NCBI RefSeq assembly: GCF_000176135.1
Contig: NZ_ACZN01000018.1
Location: 744,001 to 808,000 of the forward strand
DNA length: 64,000 nt
Direction: 5' to 3'
Source: Vibrio coralliilyticus ATCC BAA-450
Lineage (GTDB): Bacteria; Pseudomonadota; Gammaproteobacteria; Enterobacterales; Vibrionaceae
Shown here: piece by piece, positions 8,760 through 16,356 of the stretch
Numbering within the stretch: position 1 is the first letter of the stretch
Layout of the letters: each line of letters begins with the position of its first letter
Position numbers and translations under genes: made by a program
The notes under the pieces: model-generated
Databases searched by the model: none
What the model was told of the DNA's origin: nothing
The model's input: only the letters and a program-made list of their open reading frames with translations

Positions 8760-8788
8760 CTACAACCTAATTCAAGTTGGTTGTGGCA
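8760..8788 (+). terminator. Hairpin after luxN copy 2
   Basis: GCTACAACC (8760–8768) pairs with GGTTGTGGC (8780–8788), 9 bp with one U·G. No strong U-run follows. It is the first of three hairpins in the 291-bp gap before the next gene. Confidence 0.35.
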
Positions 8789-8820
8789 TTCATTATGCTT
8801 CTAGAGAACTATGAATAAAA

Positions 8821-8848
8821 AAGTGGCGATGTTTTGTCTTCGCTACTT
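8821..8848 (+). terminator. Terminator-like hairpin before the small gene at 8898
   Basis: AAGTGGCGA (8821–8829) pairs with TCGCTACTT (8840–8848), one G·U, with A's before and TTTC after. A further perfect 8-bp inverted repeat (CAGCCTGA 8852–8859, TCAGGCTG 8868–8875) follows, in the likely leader of the next gene. Confidence 0.45.
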
Positions 8849-8897
8849 TCTCAGCCTGAGAATGTTGTCAGGCTGGCATAGATAAGAGAGGCAGCTT

Positions 8898-9140
8898 ATG
8901 GAAATTCATCGTCATACTTATTATCGCCTTATCCATCATGGCATTAAAAGCTTGTTAGTCGATCGCATAGGTCATTTTACCGAACACGAGTACCATGATT
9001 ATCTCAATTACATGACCGGCAAATCCAGCTGTTTTGCCATGACTAATGAAGAACTCGAAGTTGCCGTCACCAACCTGAAAAACGAAGGCTACTTAGAAGA
9101 CATCAAACCCTTGATTCGACGCCTCGAAATGCACTCTTAG
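8898..9140 (+). CDS. Small conserved-looking protein, weakly GemA/DUF1018-like
   Basis: 80 aa, not confidently recognised. The ATG follows a clear ribosome site (AGAGAGGCAG), which supports a real gene. The pattern HxYxDYLNYMTGKSSCFAMTNEEL followed a little later by LKNEGYL recalls the GemA/Mu gp16-type fold (a small protein with TGK-S and an ELxxxxxxLKxxGYL helix), but the likeness was judged by eye. No phage genes are near, so if the likeness is real this would be a stand-alone cellular relative. It lies alone between the luxN hairpins and a long palindrome. Function unknown. Confidence 0.65.
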   Translation: MEIHRHTYYRLIHHGIKSLLVDRIGHFTEHEYHDYLNYMTGKSSCFAMTNEELEVAVTNLKNEGYLEDIKPLIRRLEMHS

Positions 9141-9143
9141 CCT

Positions 9144-9183
9144 ACAGTTCAAGGCCAGCAATATATTGCTGGCCTTGAACTGT
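9144..9183. repeat. 40-nt perfect palindrome after the small gene
   Basis: Arms of 20 nt with no mismatch and no spacer, centred on TATA at 9162–9165; the left arm begins ACAGTTCAAGGCC. It starts 4 nt past the stop at 9140. It is probably the 3'-end hairpin of the upstream gene, but no T-run follows (TTAAAGCG), so it is not a textbook terminator. Confidence 0.75.
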
Positions 9184-9265
9184 TAAAGCGAGTACTGCTT
9201 AAGCCTTTGTGAATTGTTCAGATTTGGTTACACTGAAGGCAACTTCGCAATCTACAAGCTTTACA

Positions 9266-9817
9266 ATGAAACAACTGATTGATTTTATTCCACTCATTAT
9301 CTTTTTTGTCCTGTATAAAATGCACGACATTTACGTGGCTACAGGCGCTCTCATCGTAGCGACAGCAATTCAAATAATCGTTACCTACGCCCTATACAAA
9401 AAAGTTGAAAAAATGCAGCTTGTCACCTTTTTGATGGTGGCTTTTTTTGGTGGCCTAACCATATTCCTACACGATGACAATTTCATTAAGTGGAAAGTTA
9501 CCATCGTATATATGGTCTTCGCAATCGGCCTTGCCGTCAGCCACGCCATTGGCAAATCCGCCATAAAAGGCATGCTTGGCAAAGAGATTAGTCTACCCGA
9601 TACAGTATGGGCAAAGGTAACTTGGGCGTGGGTTGTATTCTTTTCTATCTGTGCAGGACTCAATGTGTATGTTGCGTTTGAGCTACCACTTGATGTGTGG
9701 GTCAATTTCAAAGTCTTTGGTCTACTTGCAGCAACATTTGGTTTTACCTTGCTGACCGGTATCTACATCTACAAACATCTGCCAAAAGACAAGCCCGAAG
9801 CCGACCCTGGTGACTAA
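9266..9817 (+). CDS. yciB: Inner membrane protein YciB (septation protein A)
   Basis: 183 aa, the usual length, starting MKQLIDFIPLIIFFVLYK with several predicted membrane helices. YciB proteins are inner-membrane proteins linked to envelope maintenance and, historically, septation (IspA of Shigella); the biochemical role is unsettled. I chose the ATG at 9266 because family members begin MKQ; an upstream in-frame GTG at 9209 would add 19 poor residues. The ribosome site is weak. Order yciB–yciA–yciI matches the enterobacterial cluster. Confidence 0.92.
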   Translation: MKQLIDFIPLIIFFVLYKMHDIYVATGALIVATAIQIIVTYALYKKVEKMQLVTFLMVAFFGGLTIFLHDDNFIKWKVTIVYMVFAIGLAVSHAIGKSAIKGMLGKEISLPDTVWAKVTWAWVVFFSICAGLNVYVAFELPLDVWVNFKVFGLLAATFGFTLLTGIYIYKHLPKDKPEADPGD

Positions 9818-9867
9818 CCAAGCGTTTTTGATATAATCCACACTAATTTTTCCCCATTGGGGTATTA

Positions 9868-9888
9868 CAGCGGCCGGATTGGCCGCTG
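9868..9888 (+). terminator. Hairpin between yciB and yciA
   Basis: Stem CAGCGGCC (9868–9875) with GGCCGCTG (9881–9888), 5-nt loop, followed by TTTAGTTTT. A GC-rich intrinsic terminator or attenuator that separates yciB from the yciA transcript. Confidence 0.7.
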
Positions 9889-9909
9889 TTTAGTTTTATG
9901 GATGTCAAA

Positions 9910-10308
9910 ATGAGTAATGAAATCACTTCCCCTCGTGGACAAATGCTTTTACGCACCCTTGCCATGCCTGCAGACACCAATGCAAATGGTGATATATTTG
10001 GTGGCTGGATCATGTCACAGCTCGATTTAGCAGGTGGCATTCTGGCAAAAGAAATATCGGGTGGACGGATTGTCACTGTGTCTGTTTCAAGTATTACGTT
10101 CAAAAAGCCAGTTAAGGTTGGCGATGTTGTCTGCTGCTACGGTGAATGTACCAAGATTGGCCGCACATCGATGAGTATTGATCTTGAAGTCTGGGTAAAA
10201 CCTGTCAAAGAGCACGGGATAGAAGATCGCTTCATGGTGTGTGATGCGACGTTCAACTATGTGGCCATCGACACTGAGGGGAAACCTCGTCCAATCAAAC
10301 AAAACTAA
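9910..10308 (+). CDS. yciA: Acyl-CoA thioesterase YciA
   Basis: 132 aa hot-dog-fold protein that hydrolyses short- to medium-chain acyl-CoA thioesters in the cytoplasm. The family signature MPADTNANGDIFGGWIMSQ is present near residues 19–37, including the catalytic-site Asp in NGDIFGGW, then GDVVCCYGEC and the SIDLEVWVK strand. The start is uncertain: ATG at 9910 gives the family-like MSNEITSPRG with GGAT upstream; an in-frame ATG at 9898 would add four residues. Confidence 0.93.
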   Translation: MSNEITSPRGQMLLRTLAMPADTNANGDIFGGWIMSQLDLAGGILAKEISGGRIVTVSVSSITFKKPVKVGDVVCCYGECTKIGRTSMSIDLEVWVKPVKEHGIEDRFMVCDATFNYVAIDTEGKPRPIKQN

Positions 10309-10421
10309 TCTCACACTTTGCTGTCAGAAAGTCTTTAAAAAGCTGTTACATTCTGTAGAGTTAGGCTAATCACACAATAAGCGGCTGCGCTGTCGCTTAT
10401 TCATTATAAGGACATCAATAC

Positions 10422-10718
10422 ATGTGGTATGTAATTTTCTCTCAAGACGTTGAAAACTCACTGGAAAAACGTTTAAGTGCGCGCCCTGCTCATCTAGAGC
10501 GCCTTCAAACACTTCAAAACGAAGGCCGACTGCTTACCGCAGGCCCAATGCCAGCTATTGATTCGGACAATCCTGGCGAAGCGGGTTTTACAGGCTCTAC
10601 CGTTATTGCTGAGTTTGATTCTCTTGAACAAGCTCAAAACTGGGCTGATGCGGATCCGTATATCGAAGCAGGTGTCTACGAGAAAGTGATCGTCAAACCT
10701 TTCAAGAAAGTATTTTAA
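10422..10718 (+). CDS. yciI: YciI family protein
   Basis: 98 aa single YciI-type domain (ferredoxin-like fold). Begins MWYVIFSQDVENS, with RPAHLERLQ carrying the conserved His and LLTAGPMPA, then WADADPYIEAGVYEKV, the usual closing pattern. The function of most members is unknown. Good ribosome site (AAGGACA). The next gene starts 1 nt after its stop, so yciI and the pilotin gene form an operon. Confidence 0.92.
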   Translation: MWYVIFSQDVENSLEKRLSARPAHLERLQTLQNEGRLLTAGPMPAIDSDNPGEAGFTGSTVIAEFDSLEQAQNWADADPYIEAGVYEKVIVKPFKKVF

Positions 10719-10719
10719 G

Positions 10720-11118
10720 ATGAGAATGAAGATTGCGTTAGGTGTGCTTTCTGCCGTTCTTTTGGCAGGATGTGCGTCACCGGAAGGAGACAAGCAAAGA
10801 GAACTGGAGCTGCTCGCAAGCAACCGAGCCAGTCTGCTGGCCTCAGAACTGCCAATGGAAGCTGGCCCGCTTTCTATTATGAGAGCCACTGCGAAAGGCA
10901 CCATGATAGAAATTATGATGGTATACAATCAAGATGCTAGAGGTGCTAAACCCATCCAGCAAGTGCTTCGCCACAGCATCAACAGTTACTGTACGAATCC
11001 CGATACCAAAAACAATTTGGATGTCGGGTTGAGCTATCGATTGAAGATGCGTAACAGCCGCGGTCAATTAATGGTTGACGAAATAGTGACTCAACAAACC
11101 TGCCAAGCTAAACCGTAA
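10720..11118 (+). CDS. gspS2: Type II secretion pilotin lipoprotein, AspS/GspS2 (YghG) type
   Basis: 132 aa outer-membrane lipoprotein with signal sequence and lipobox LLAGC (Cys18). Pilotins of this type carry the type II secretin subunit to the outer membrane. Recognised by resemblance to E. coli YghG: LLASNRASLLASELPMEAG in the first half, and SYCTNPDTKNNLDVGLSY with a closing TQQTC, giving the two cysteines of the family fold. It sits with yciI away from a gsp/eps operon, as the AspS pilotin of vibrios does. A secreted lipase at 23.8 kb would be a likely customer of the secretion system. Confidence 0.82.
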   Translation: MRMKIALGVLSAVLLAGCASPEGDKQRELELLASNRASLLASELPMEAGPLSIMRATAKGTMIEIMMVYNQDARGAKPIQQVLRHSINSYCTNPDTKNNLDVGLSYRLKMRNSRGQLMVDEIVTQQTCQAKP

Positions 11119-11457
11119 CCTTCCCTTCAGCAGGGTAACGACTCCTTAGACCTCGCAATGCGGGGTCTAAGTCATTGAAACATCTGCTCACGTAATCTAG
11201 CCCATCAACTTGATAACACTCTAGTTGCATAATGGGCATAGCACGAATAAATGAAGTTTTTATGACACCGATATTGAATCATAAGATGGATAAAAACCGC
11301 TAAGTGCCTATCGATTATTAAAATAATTCACCTAAAGCCGGCCATTTATCCAACAAATAAAAGATATATAATCTTTAAAACTGTGATCTTGCATTGACGC
11401 TTATCCAATCGCCTTCTAACTTTTCATATTAGTGTCATAACCAAGGAGGATCACCCA
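11119..11457. other. Intergenic region after gspS2
   Basis: 339 bp. CTTAGACCTCGC (11145–11156) pairs with GCGGGGTCTAAG (11160–11171), 12 bp with one wobble and a 3-nt loop; no U-run follows. The rest is AT-rich and presumably holds the promoter for the gene at 11458; nothing else was recognised. Confidence 0.5.
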
Positions 11458-11679
11458 ATGAAGCGCGCAAGCAATTCCTACCGTCTGCAATTAATAAAAG
11501 AAGTTGCCACCCGGCAAGAGCGGCTGAGCTGCGGTGATCCCATGGCCAACTATATCCAACAACTATTAGACTCCAAATCTGAGTCTGAGCTGCATGAAGA
11601 AAAAAATTATCGCTTTAGTGGCAACCACTTCGACGATCATGTCGGGGGGTGGGTAAGTGACAAGTGGGGATTAAAGTAA
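11458..11679 (+). CDS. Hypothetical 73-aa protein
   Basis: Not recognised. Support for a real gene is the near-ideal ribosome site AAGGAGG eight to ten bases before the ATG, and an own intergenic region on each side. The protein is hydrophilic, with a basic N-terminus (MKRASNSYRLQLIKEVATR) and a C-terminus rich in His, Asp and Trp (NHFDDHVGGWVSDKWGLK). No signal peptide or membrane helix. Confidence 0.65.
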   Translation: MKRASNSYRLQLIKEVATRQERLSCGDPMANYIQQLLDSKSESELHEEKNYRFSGNHFDDHVGGWVSDKWGLK

Positions 11680-11751
11680 CCCGTAAGGTTAGGACTATAA
11701 GCGAGAGGGAACATTTCTCGCTTTCCTGTTTATTGAGCATGTTTAAAGCAG

Positions 11752-12000
11752 TTAAAAGAGATCTTGCTGAGGGCTTTTCGGATCGGACTCCGCTTGCTGC
11801 TCTATTCTAGAGCCTAGCATTTTTCGACGATAACGCTGCCGACAAAGTTTAATAATGTGCAGTTGCTCGGCAGGGGTAAAAGTCAGCCAATTAAAGCGTT
11901 CTTCACGCTTACGCATACAGCCCTTACAGTAGCCTTTTTCATCTACTGTGCATACACCTACACATGGGCTAGGGACGACAAAAAATTCTAGCTGCTCCAT
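11752..12000 (-). CDS. DUF1289 family protein
   Basis: 82 aa. Shows the DUF1289 signature: SPCVGVC, then DEKGYCKGC and ERFNWLTF. Four cysteines (13, 17, 25, 28) are placed to bind a metal or Fe–S cluster. Function unknown. The tail after residue 60 is Gln/Ser-rich and probably disordered. Single gene, opposite in direction to both neighbours. Confidence 0.9.
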   Translation of the reverse strand: MEQLEFFVVPSPCVGVCTVDEKGYCKGCMRKREERFNWLTFTPAEQLHIIKLCRQRYRRKMLGSRIEQQAESDPKSPQQDLF

Positions 12001-12213
12001 CTGTGCCTCTTCATAGTTTTCTCAGCTACGCGTTAAGCACCCATCACTACTTTATTGCATCTATAATTAAATAAAATTCAATAACTTTCATTATGTGACT
12101 GTAAACAAACTATGACCTTAACCTGACAAAAACAGTGTTTTATAACCTATACTTTGTGCCATTAAAGTCGACTAAGTGTCGATTAACGTTTCTATATTTC
12201 GGAGTTCATTACT

Positions 12214-12660
12214 ATGAAGTTTAGTCCAAAAACATTACTTGCAGCTGTCACCCTACCGTTTGTCATGACGGCTTGCGCGAGCAATGGAGGCGATGTGAAG
12301 CAAATAACAGTTAAAGATCTTCAGCATCATAACTGGGAACTGGTTAGTATTGATGGAAAAGAAGTAAAAGCGGAAGGTCACCAAAAACGACCACGCCTAG
12401 AATTGGGCGAGAACATGATGGCTAACGGTAACGCAGGTTGTAACAACTTCTTCGGTCAGGCTGAGCTCAAAGATAATCAGTTCCGTATTGAGAAAATGGG
12501 CATGACGATGAAGATGTGTATGGGTGACGCGATGGATTTAGAGCAGTCATTCTCGAAAACACTCGCTGAATGGAGCGACATGTCCCTGACCAATGAAGGT
12601 ATGGTACTAAAAAATGACCTTCATACTCTGACTTTCAAGCTAAGTGATTGGAAAAACTAA
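12214..12660 (+). CDS. hslJ: META-domain lipoprotein, HslJ-like
   Basis: 148 aa with lipobox MTAC (Cys21). One META domain: HNWELVSIDGKEV, then GNAGCNNFFG and the MTMKMCMG segment. E. coli HslJ is a heat-inducible envelope protein linked to novobiocin resistance. Good ribosome site (CGGAG) before the ATG. Stands alone, closed by its own terminator. Confidence 0.88.
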   Translation: MKFSPKTLLAAVTLPFVMTACASNGGDVKQITVKDLQHHNWELVSIDGKEVKAEGHQKRPRLELGENMMANGNAGCNNFFGQAELKDNQFRIEKMGMTMKMCMGDAMDLEQSFSKTLAEWSDMSLTNEGMVLKNDLHTLTFKLSDWKN

Positions 12661-12679
12661 TCACCCACAACTAGAAACC

Positions 12680-12708
12680 AAAGCAGTCAATTATGACTGC
12701 TTTTTTGT
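12680..12708 (+). terminator. Terminator of the hslJ-like gene
   Basis: Stem AAAGCAGTCA (12680–12689) with TGACTGCTTT (12694–12703), loop ATTA, followed by TTT. Confidence 0.88.
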
Positions 12709-12863
12709 TGCCCGTAGAAAAAGAGAACAAATCTCATACAACCCGCCTACAATTCCTTCAAATACATAAAAAAATTAAATTTTTTCAGTCATAATGAATG
12801 AAAAACATGGATAGCACGGTCTATCACAAAACTTATAGATTCATTCAAAGGGTAAGGACAACC

Positions 12864-14006
12864 ATGAAAAGGCTGATCACTCTCATCTCCACTGTACTTC
12901 TGTCTGTTGGAGTAACAGCACAAGACAATTGGCAGCAAGTAACAGAGAAAGCAAAAGGACAAACCGTATACTTCCATGCTTGGGGTGGCAGTCAAGAAAT
13001 CAACAACTATCTGCGCTGGGCAGATAAACAGTTGCAATCACAATATGGCGTGACACTAAAACATGTCAAAGTCACTGATATCGCCGAAACCACAACACGC
13101 TTGATTGCGGAGAAAGCGGCTGGAAAGAACACTGGCGGCAGTGTCGATATGGTTTGGATCAATGGTGAGAACTTCAAATCAATGAAGAACAACCAATTGC
13201 TTTTCGGTCCTTTCGTCGAACGTTTACCAAGTTGGCAACAAGTCGATAAATCCTTACCCGTTGATAGTGATTTCTCAGAGCCTACCGAAGGATTAGAAGC
13301 ACCTTGGGGGGTAGGCCAGTTAGTATTCATTCACGATAAAATGACGCTCAACAACCCTCCAGCATCGTATGCTGAAATGCTCAGCTATGCTAAAGCATTT
13401 CCGAACAAATTGAGCTACCCTCGCCCACCCGCATTCCATGGCACCAGCTTTCTTAAAGCCGTATTAATTGAACTGACCGCCAATGATCCGTCTTTAGCCA
13501 AACCCGTTGAACAGGTGGATTTCAATGCCGTCACTGCGCCTTTGTGGAAATACCTAGACGAATTTCACAAAGTCGCATGGCGCCAAGGCAAACAATTCCC
13601 AGCAAGCTCTGCTGAAACAGTGCAATTGCTTGACGATGGGCAATTGGACTTAGCCATCACATTTAATCCAAACTCAGTTTATTCAGCACAAGCGAACGGT
13701 AATCTGGCTGAGACTACCACTGTTTACGCAATGGATGGCGGCGCTTTGTCGAACATTCATTTCCTAGCGATTCCATGGAATGCGAACGCGACAGAAGGTG
13801 CATTAGTCGCGATTAACTTCCTATTGAGCCCTGAAGCTCAATCACGCAAAGGCGATTTGTCTATCTGGGGCGACCCATCCGTACTTCAAAATCAATACCT
13901 GACAGAAAGTGCAAAGAAAACAACGTTGTTTAAATCCGTTGCCGAACCACATCCAAGCTGGCAGGCTGCTCTGGAAACAGAATGGCAAAAACGCTACGGT
14001 AATTAA
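12864..14006 (+). CDS. ynjB: ABC transporter substrate-binding protein, YnjB family
   Basis: 380 aa. Periplasmic binding protein with signal peptide MKRLITLISTVLLSVGVTAQ; the ATG at 12864 was chosen because it gives this signal peptide and follows AAGGACA, although the frame is open further upstream. The mature part begins like other YnjB proteins (VYFHAWGGSQEINNYLRWA) and contains VDMVWINGENF. The substrate is unknown; relatives are annotated as thiamine-like or polyamine-like carriers without proof. First gene of ynjB–C–D–F. Confidence 0.9.
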   Translation: MKRLITLISTVLLSVGVTAQDNWQQVTEKAKGQTVYFHAWGGSQEINNYLRWADKQLQSQYGVTLKHVKVTDIAETTTRLIAEKAAGKNTGGSVDMVWINGENFKSMKNNQLLFGPFVERLPSWQQVDKSLPVDSDFSEPTEGLEAPWGVGQLVFIHDKMTLNNPPASYAEMLSYAKAFPNKLSYPRPPAFHGTSFLKAVLIELTANDPSLAKPVEQVDFNAVTAPLWKYLDEFHKVAWRQGKQFPASSAETVQLLDDGQLDLAITFNPNSVYSAQANGNLAETTTVYAMDGGALSNIHFLAIPWNANATEGALVAINFLLSPEAQSRKGDLSIWGDPSVLQNQYLTESAKKTTLFKSVAEPHPSWQAALETEWQKRYGN

Positions 14007-14033
14007 GAACAATCATTAGGTTACGAGAGCCAG

Positions 14034-15743
14034 ATGTTAAGAGCTGCGTACATAGTATTAATTTTGCTTTGCATTGCGCCAACAATCCCCGGATTAGTTG
14101 GTGTATTGCTTTCATCATTTGGCTACGTTCCTCCTGTCGGCCTGTTCGATTTCTCACTCAGCAGCTATCAGCAGTTTTTCGAATGGCCGGGGATTGAGCA
14201 CTCCATTGGTCTCACTTTACTCAGCTCCATAACCAGTACTTATCTTTCTTGTTTAATCTGCTTTGCGATTCTTCAAAGCCTTTGGTTAGACCGCCATTGG
14301 CGAAAAGTTGAAGCACTACTTTCACCCTTGCTAGCAATGCCTCACGTCGCTTTCGCGATTGGATTTGCTTTTCTGTTCGCTCCTACAGGTATGGTTGCAC
14401 GTATGTTGGCTCAAACCTTAGGTATTGACGTAGACACACATGAAGCAACTTGGTTAGTGCATGACCCTTATGCGCTGGGGTTAGCCATGGCACTTTCATT
14501 TAAAGAAGTGCCATTTTTACTGCTCATGAGCATTCCCGTTTTGCAGCAGATTAAAATCGACAAGCTGTATCAAGTCAGCACTTCTTTAGGGTATTCACCC
14601 ACACAAATGTGGTGGAAGGCGGTCTTCCCTCTTTGGTTGGTAAGAATGCGCTTCGCTTTGTTTGCCGTGATGGCTTATGGCGTTTCAGTGGTCGATTTGA
14701 GTTTGATCTTGGGTCCAACCAATCCACCTACTTTGGCCGTTTTAGTATGGCAGTGGTTTAATGACCCCGACTTATCACTGATACCTCGTGCGGCATCAGG
14801 CGCGGTCATGTTATTTGTGTTAGCAAGTTTACTTTTAGTCTTAATCGTACTGGTCGAAAAGCTTCTCGTCGGCCATTTTGGTCAGTGGCAATACTCAGGT
14901 CGAAGAGGGTTTAGCCTTCCCGGGAAAACGCTATTTACCTTTTCGGCCATTTTAGCCGGCATTATGTTTCCACTGATGTTGATCTGGAGCTTCGCTCATC
15001 GATGGCGCTTTCCGGACCTTATCCCTACCCGATATAGCGACCGCTTTTGGATCAATGAGTGGCTCAATATATTACCAACGATTAACCAAAGTTTGATCAT
15101 TGCCGCCGTTACCGCTTGTTTTGCTTTGATATTGGGCGTGGTGGCTCAGGAAAGTCGTATCCGTTTTCGCTTACACTTGCCAGGTTATGTCATTGCTTTA
15201 CCTATGCTTATCCCGCAGCTTTCTATCTTATTTGGTATCCAGATAACCACGCTCTACTTGTCTGGTGATGCCTATTACACCTGGGTCATCTGGTCACATG
15301 TATTCTTTGCTTTCCCATTTGTGTACTTAGCACTCGATGGCCCATGGCGAAGCTATGACAACAACTATACTCGAGCGGCATTAAGCCTTGGCAAAACGCC
15401 CCTCTTTGTCTTTTTTCATATTAAGGTTAAGTTGCTGCTACCAGCCATCTTGTACGCTTGGGCTGTCGGAGCCAGTGTGAGCTTGGCGCAATATCTACCG
15501 ACTCTCATGCTCGGTGGGGGCAGGATTGCAACCGTGACCACGGAAGCCGTAGCTCTTTCAAGTGGCTTCGATCGACGCGTTACTGCCATCTACGCGATTT
15601 GGCAAGCCATCTTGCCATTTGTTTTCTTTGTCTCTGCCATCCTTATTGGCAGATTCGCATTGCGACAACCTGATTATCAAAAACAAACGAACAAGGATGC
15701 CCTTAAGCATGACGCTGTCTCTAGAAAGCCTCGCCATCCATAA
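14034..15743 (+). CDS. ynjC: ABC transporter permease, YnjC family (two fused domains)
   Basis: 569 aa inner-membrane protein with about a dozen hydrophobic helices in two halves, each ending in a permease EAA-type loop (about SLGYSPTQMWWKAVFPLW and LSLGKTPLFVFFHIK). This is the duplicated permease of the YnjBCD importer, so one polypeptide can form the channel. Starts 28 nt after ynjB. The 3' end overlaps the ATPase start by 35 nt. Confidence 0.9.
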   Translation: MLRAAYIVLILLCIAPTIPGLVGVLLSSFGYVPPVGLFDFSLSSYQQFFEWPGIEHSIGLTLLSSITSTYLSCLICFAILQSLWLDRHWRKVEALLSPLLAMPHVAFAIGFAFLFAPTGMVARMLAQTLGIDVDTHEATWLVHDPYALGLAMALSFKEVPFLLLMSIPVLQQIKIDKLYQVSTSLGYSPTQMWWKAVFPLWLVRMRFALFAVMAYGVSVVDLSLILGPTNPPTLAVLVWQWFNDPDLSLIPRAASGAVMLFVLASLLLVLIVLVEKLLVGHFGQWQYSGRRGFSLPGKTLFTFSAILAGIMFPLMLIWSFAHRWRFPDLIPTRYSDRFWINEWLNILPTINQSLIIAAVTACFALILGVVAQESRIRFRLHLPGYVIALPMLIPQLSILFGIQITTLYLSGDAYYTWVIWSHVFFAFPFVYLALDGPWRSYDNNYTRAALSLGKTPLFVFFHIKVKLLLPAILYAWAVGASVSLAQYLPTLMLGGGRIATVTTEAVALSSGFDRRVTAIYAIWQAILPFVFFVSAILIGRFALRQPDYQKQTNKDALKHDAVSRKPRHP

Positions 15744-16356
15744 AACCAGCGGTGAAGCCCTCTTTTCTGATTTGAATATATCCGTTTCAGCGCAGGAAGT
15801 TGTTTGTCTAATGGGCCCCAGTGGATGCGGAAAATCAACCTTGTTAAGCTTGATTGCAGGACATATGAGTAGCGAGTTTGTCCATTCCGGGCGCGTGCTA
15901 CTGAATGGCATTAACTTGGCTGAACTTGAACCTCATCAGCGACAAGTTGGAATTCTGTTTCAGGATGATTTGCTGTTTCCACACCTAAACGTGTGGCAGA
16001 ACCTCGCTTTTGCCCTTCCTAACTCAATCAAAGGCGATGAAAGACGCCACCAAGCCATGGTTGCATTGAACAAGGTTGAGCTATCACAACTCGCAGATTC
16101 ATTTCCTGACCAGATCTCCGGCGGCCAACGTGCTCGTGTCAGCTTGCTCAGGATGCTGTTGGCTAAGCCTAAACTGGCGCTGTTAGATGAACCATTTAGC
16201 AAACTGGATAAAGAACTTAGAACACAGTTTCGTGACTGGGTCATCGCTCAACTGGCAGAAGCCAACATTCCTACTCTGATGGTCACGCATGACAGGGATG
16301 ATGTTCCTGAGAATGGACGGGTATTAAGTTGGCCGTGGGAGACTCATCATGCTTGA
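15709..16356 (+). CDS. ynjD: ABC transporter ATP-binding protein, YnjD family
   Basis: 215 aa. Walker A GPSGCGKSTL, Q-loop LFQDDLLFP, signature ISGGQRARVSLLRM, Walker B LALLDEPFSKLD and switch His in VTHDRDD are all present. The frame is open back to 15562, deep in ynjC, but AAGGA 11 nt before the ATG at 15709 and the family-like MTLSLESLAI favour that start; an ATG at 15697 is possible. Couples ATP hydrolysis to import through YnjC. Confidence 0.9.
   Translation: MTLSLESLAIHKTSGEALFSDLNISVSAQEVVCLMGPSGCGKSTLLSLIAGHMSSEFVHSGRVLLNGINLAELEPHQRQVGILFQDDLLFPHLNVWQNLAFALPNSIKGDERRHQAMVALNKVELSQLADSFPDQISGGQRARVSLLRMLLAKPKLALLDEPFSKLDKELRTQFRDWVIAQLAEANIPTLMVTHDRDDVPENGRVLSWPWETHHA

Noticed and set aside
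8898..9140. Prophage remnant
   Set aside because: Only one weakly phage-like small protein; no integrase, structural genes, att repeats or tRNA.
9209..9265. Upstream GTG start for yciB
   Set aside because: The 19 extra residues do not fit the family, which begins MKQ with a membrane helix.
15562..15708. Longer N-terminus for the YnjD ATPase
   Set aside because: It would lie wholly inside ynjC in another frame and has no ABC-family sequence; the start at 15709 fits.
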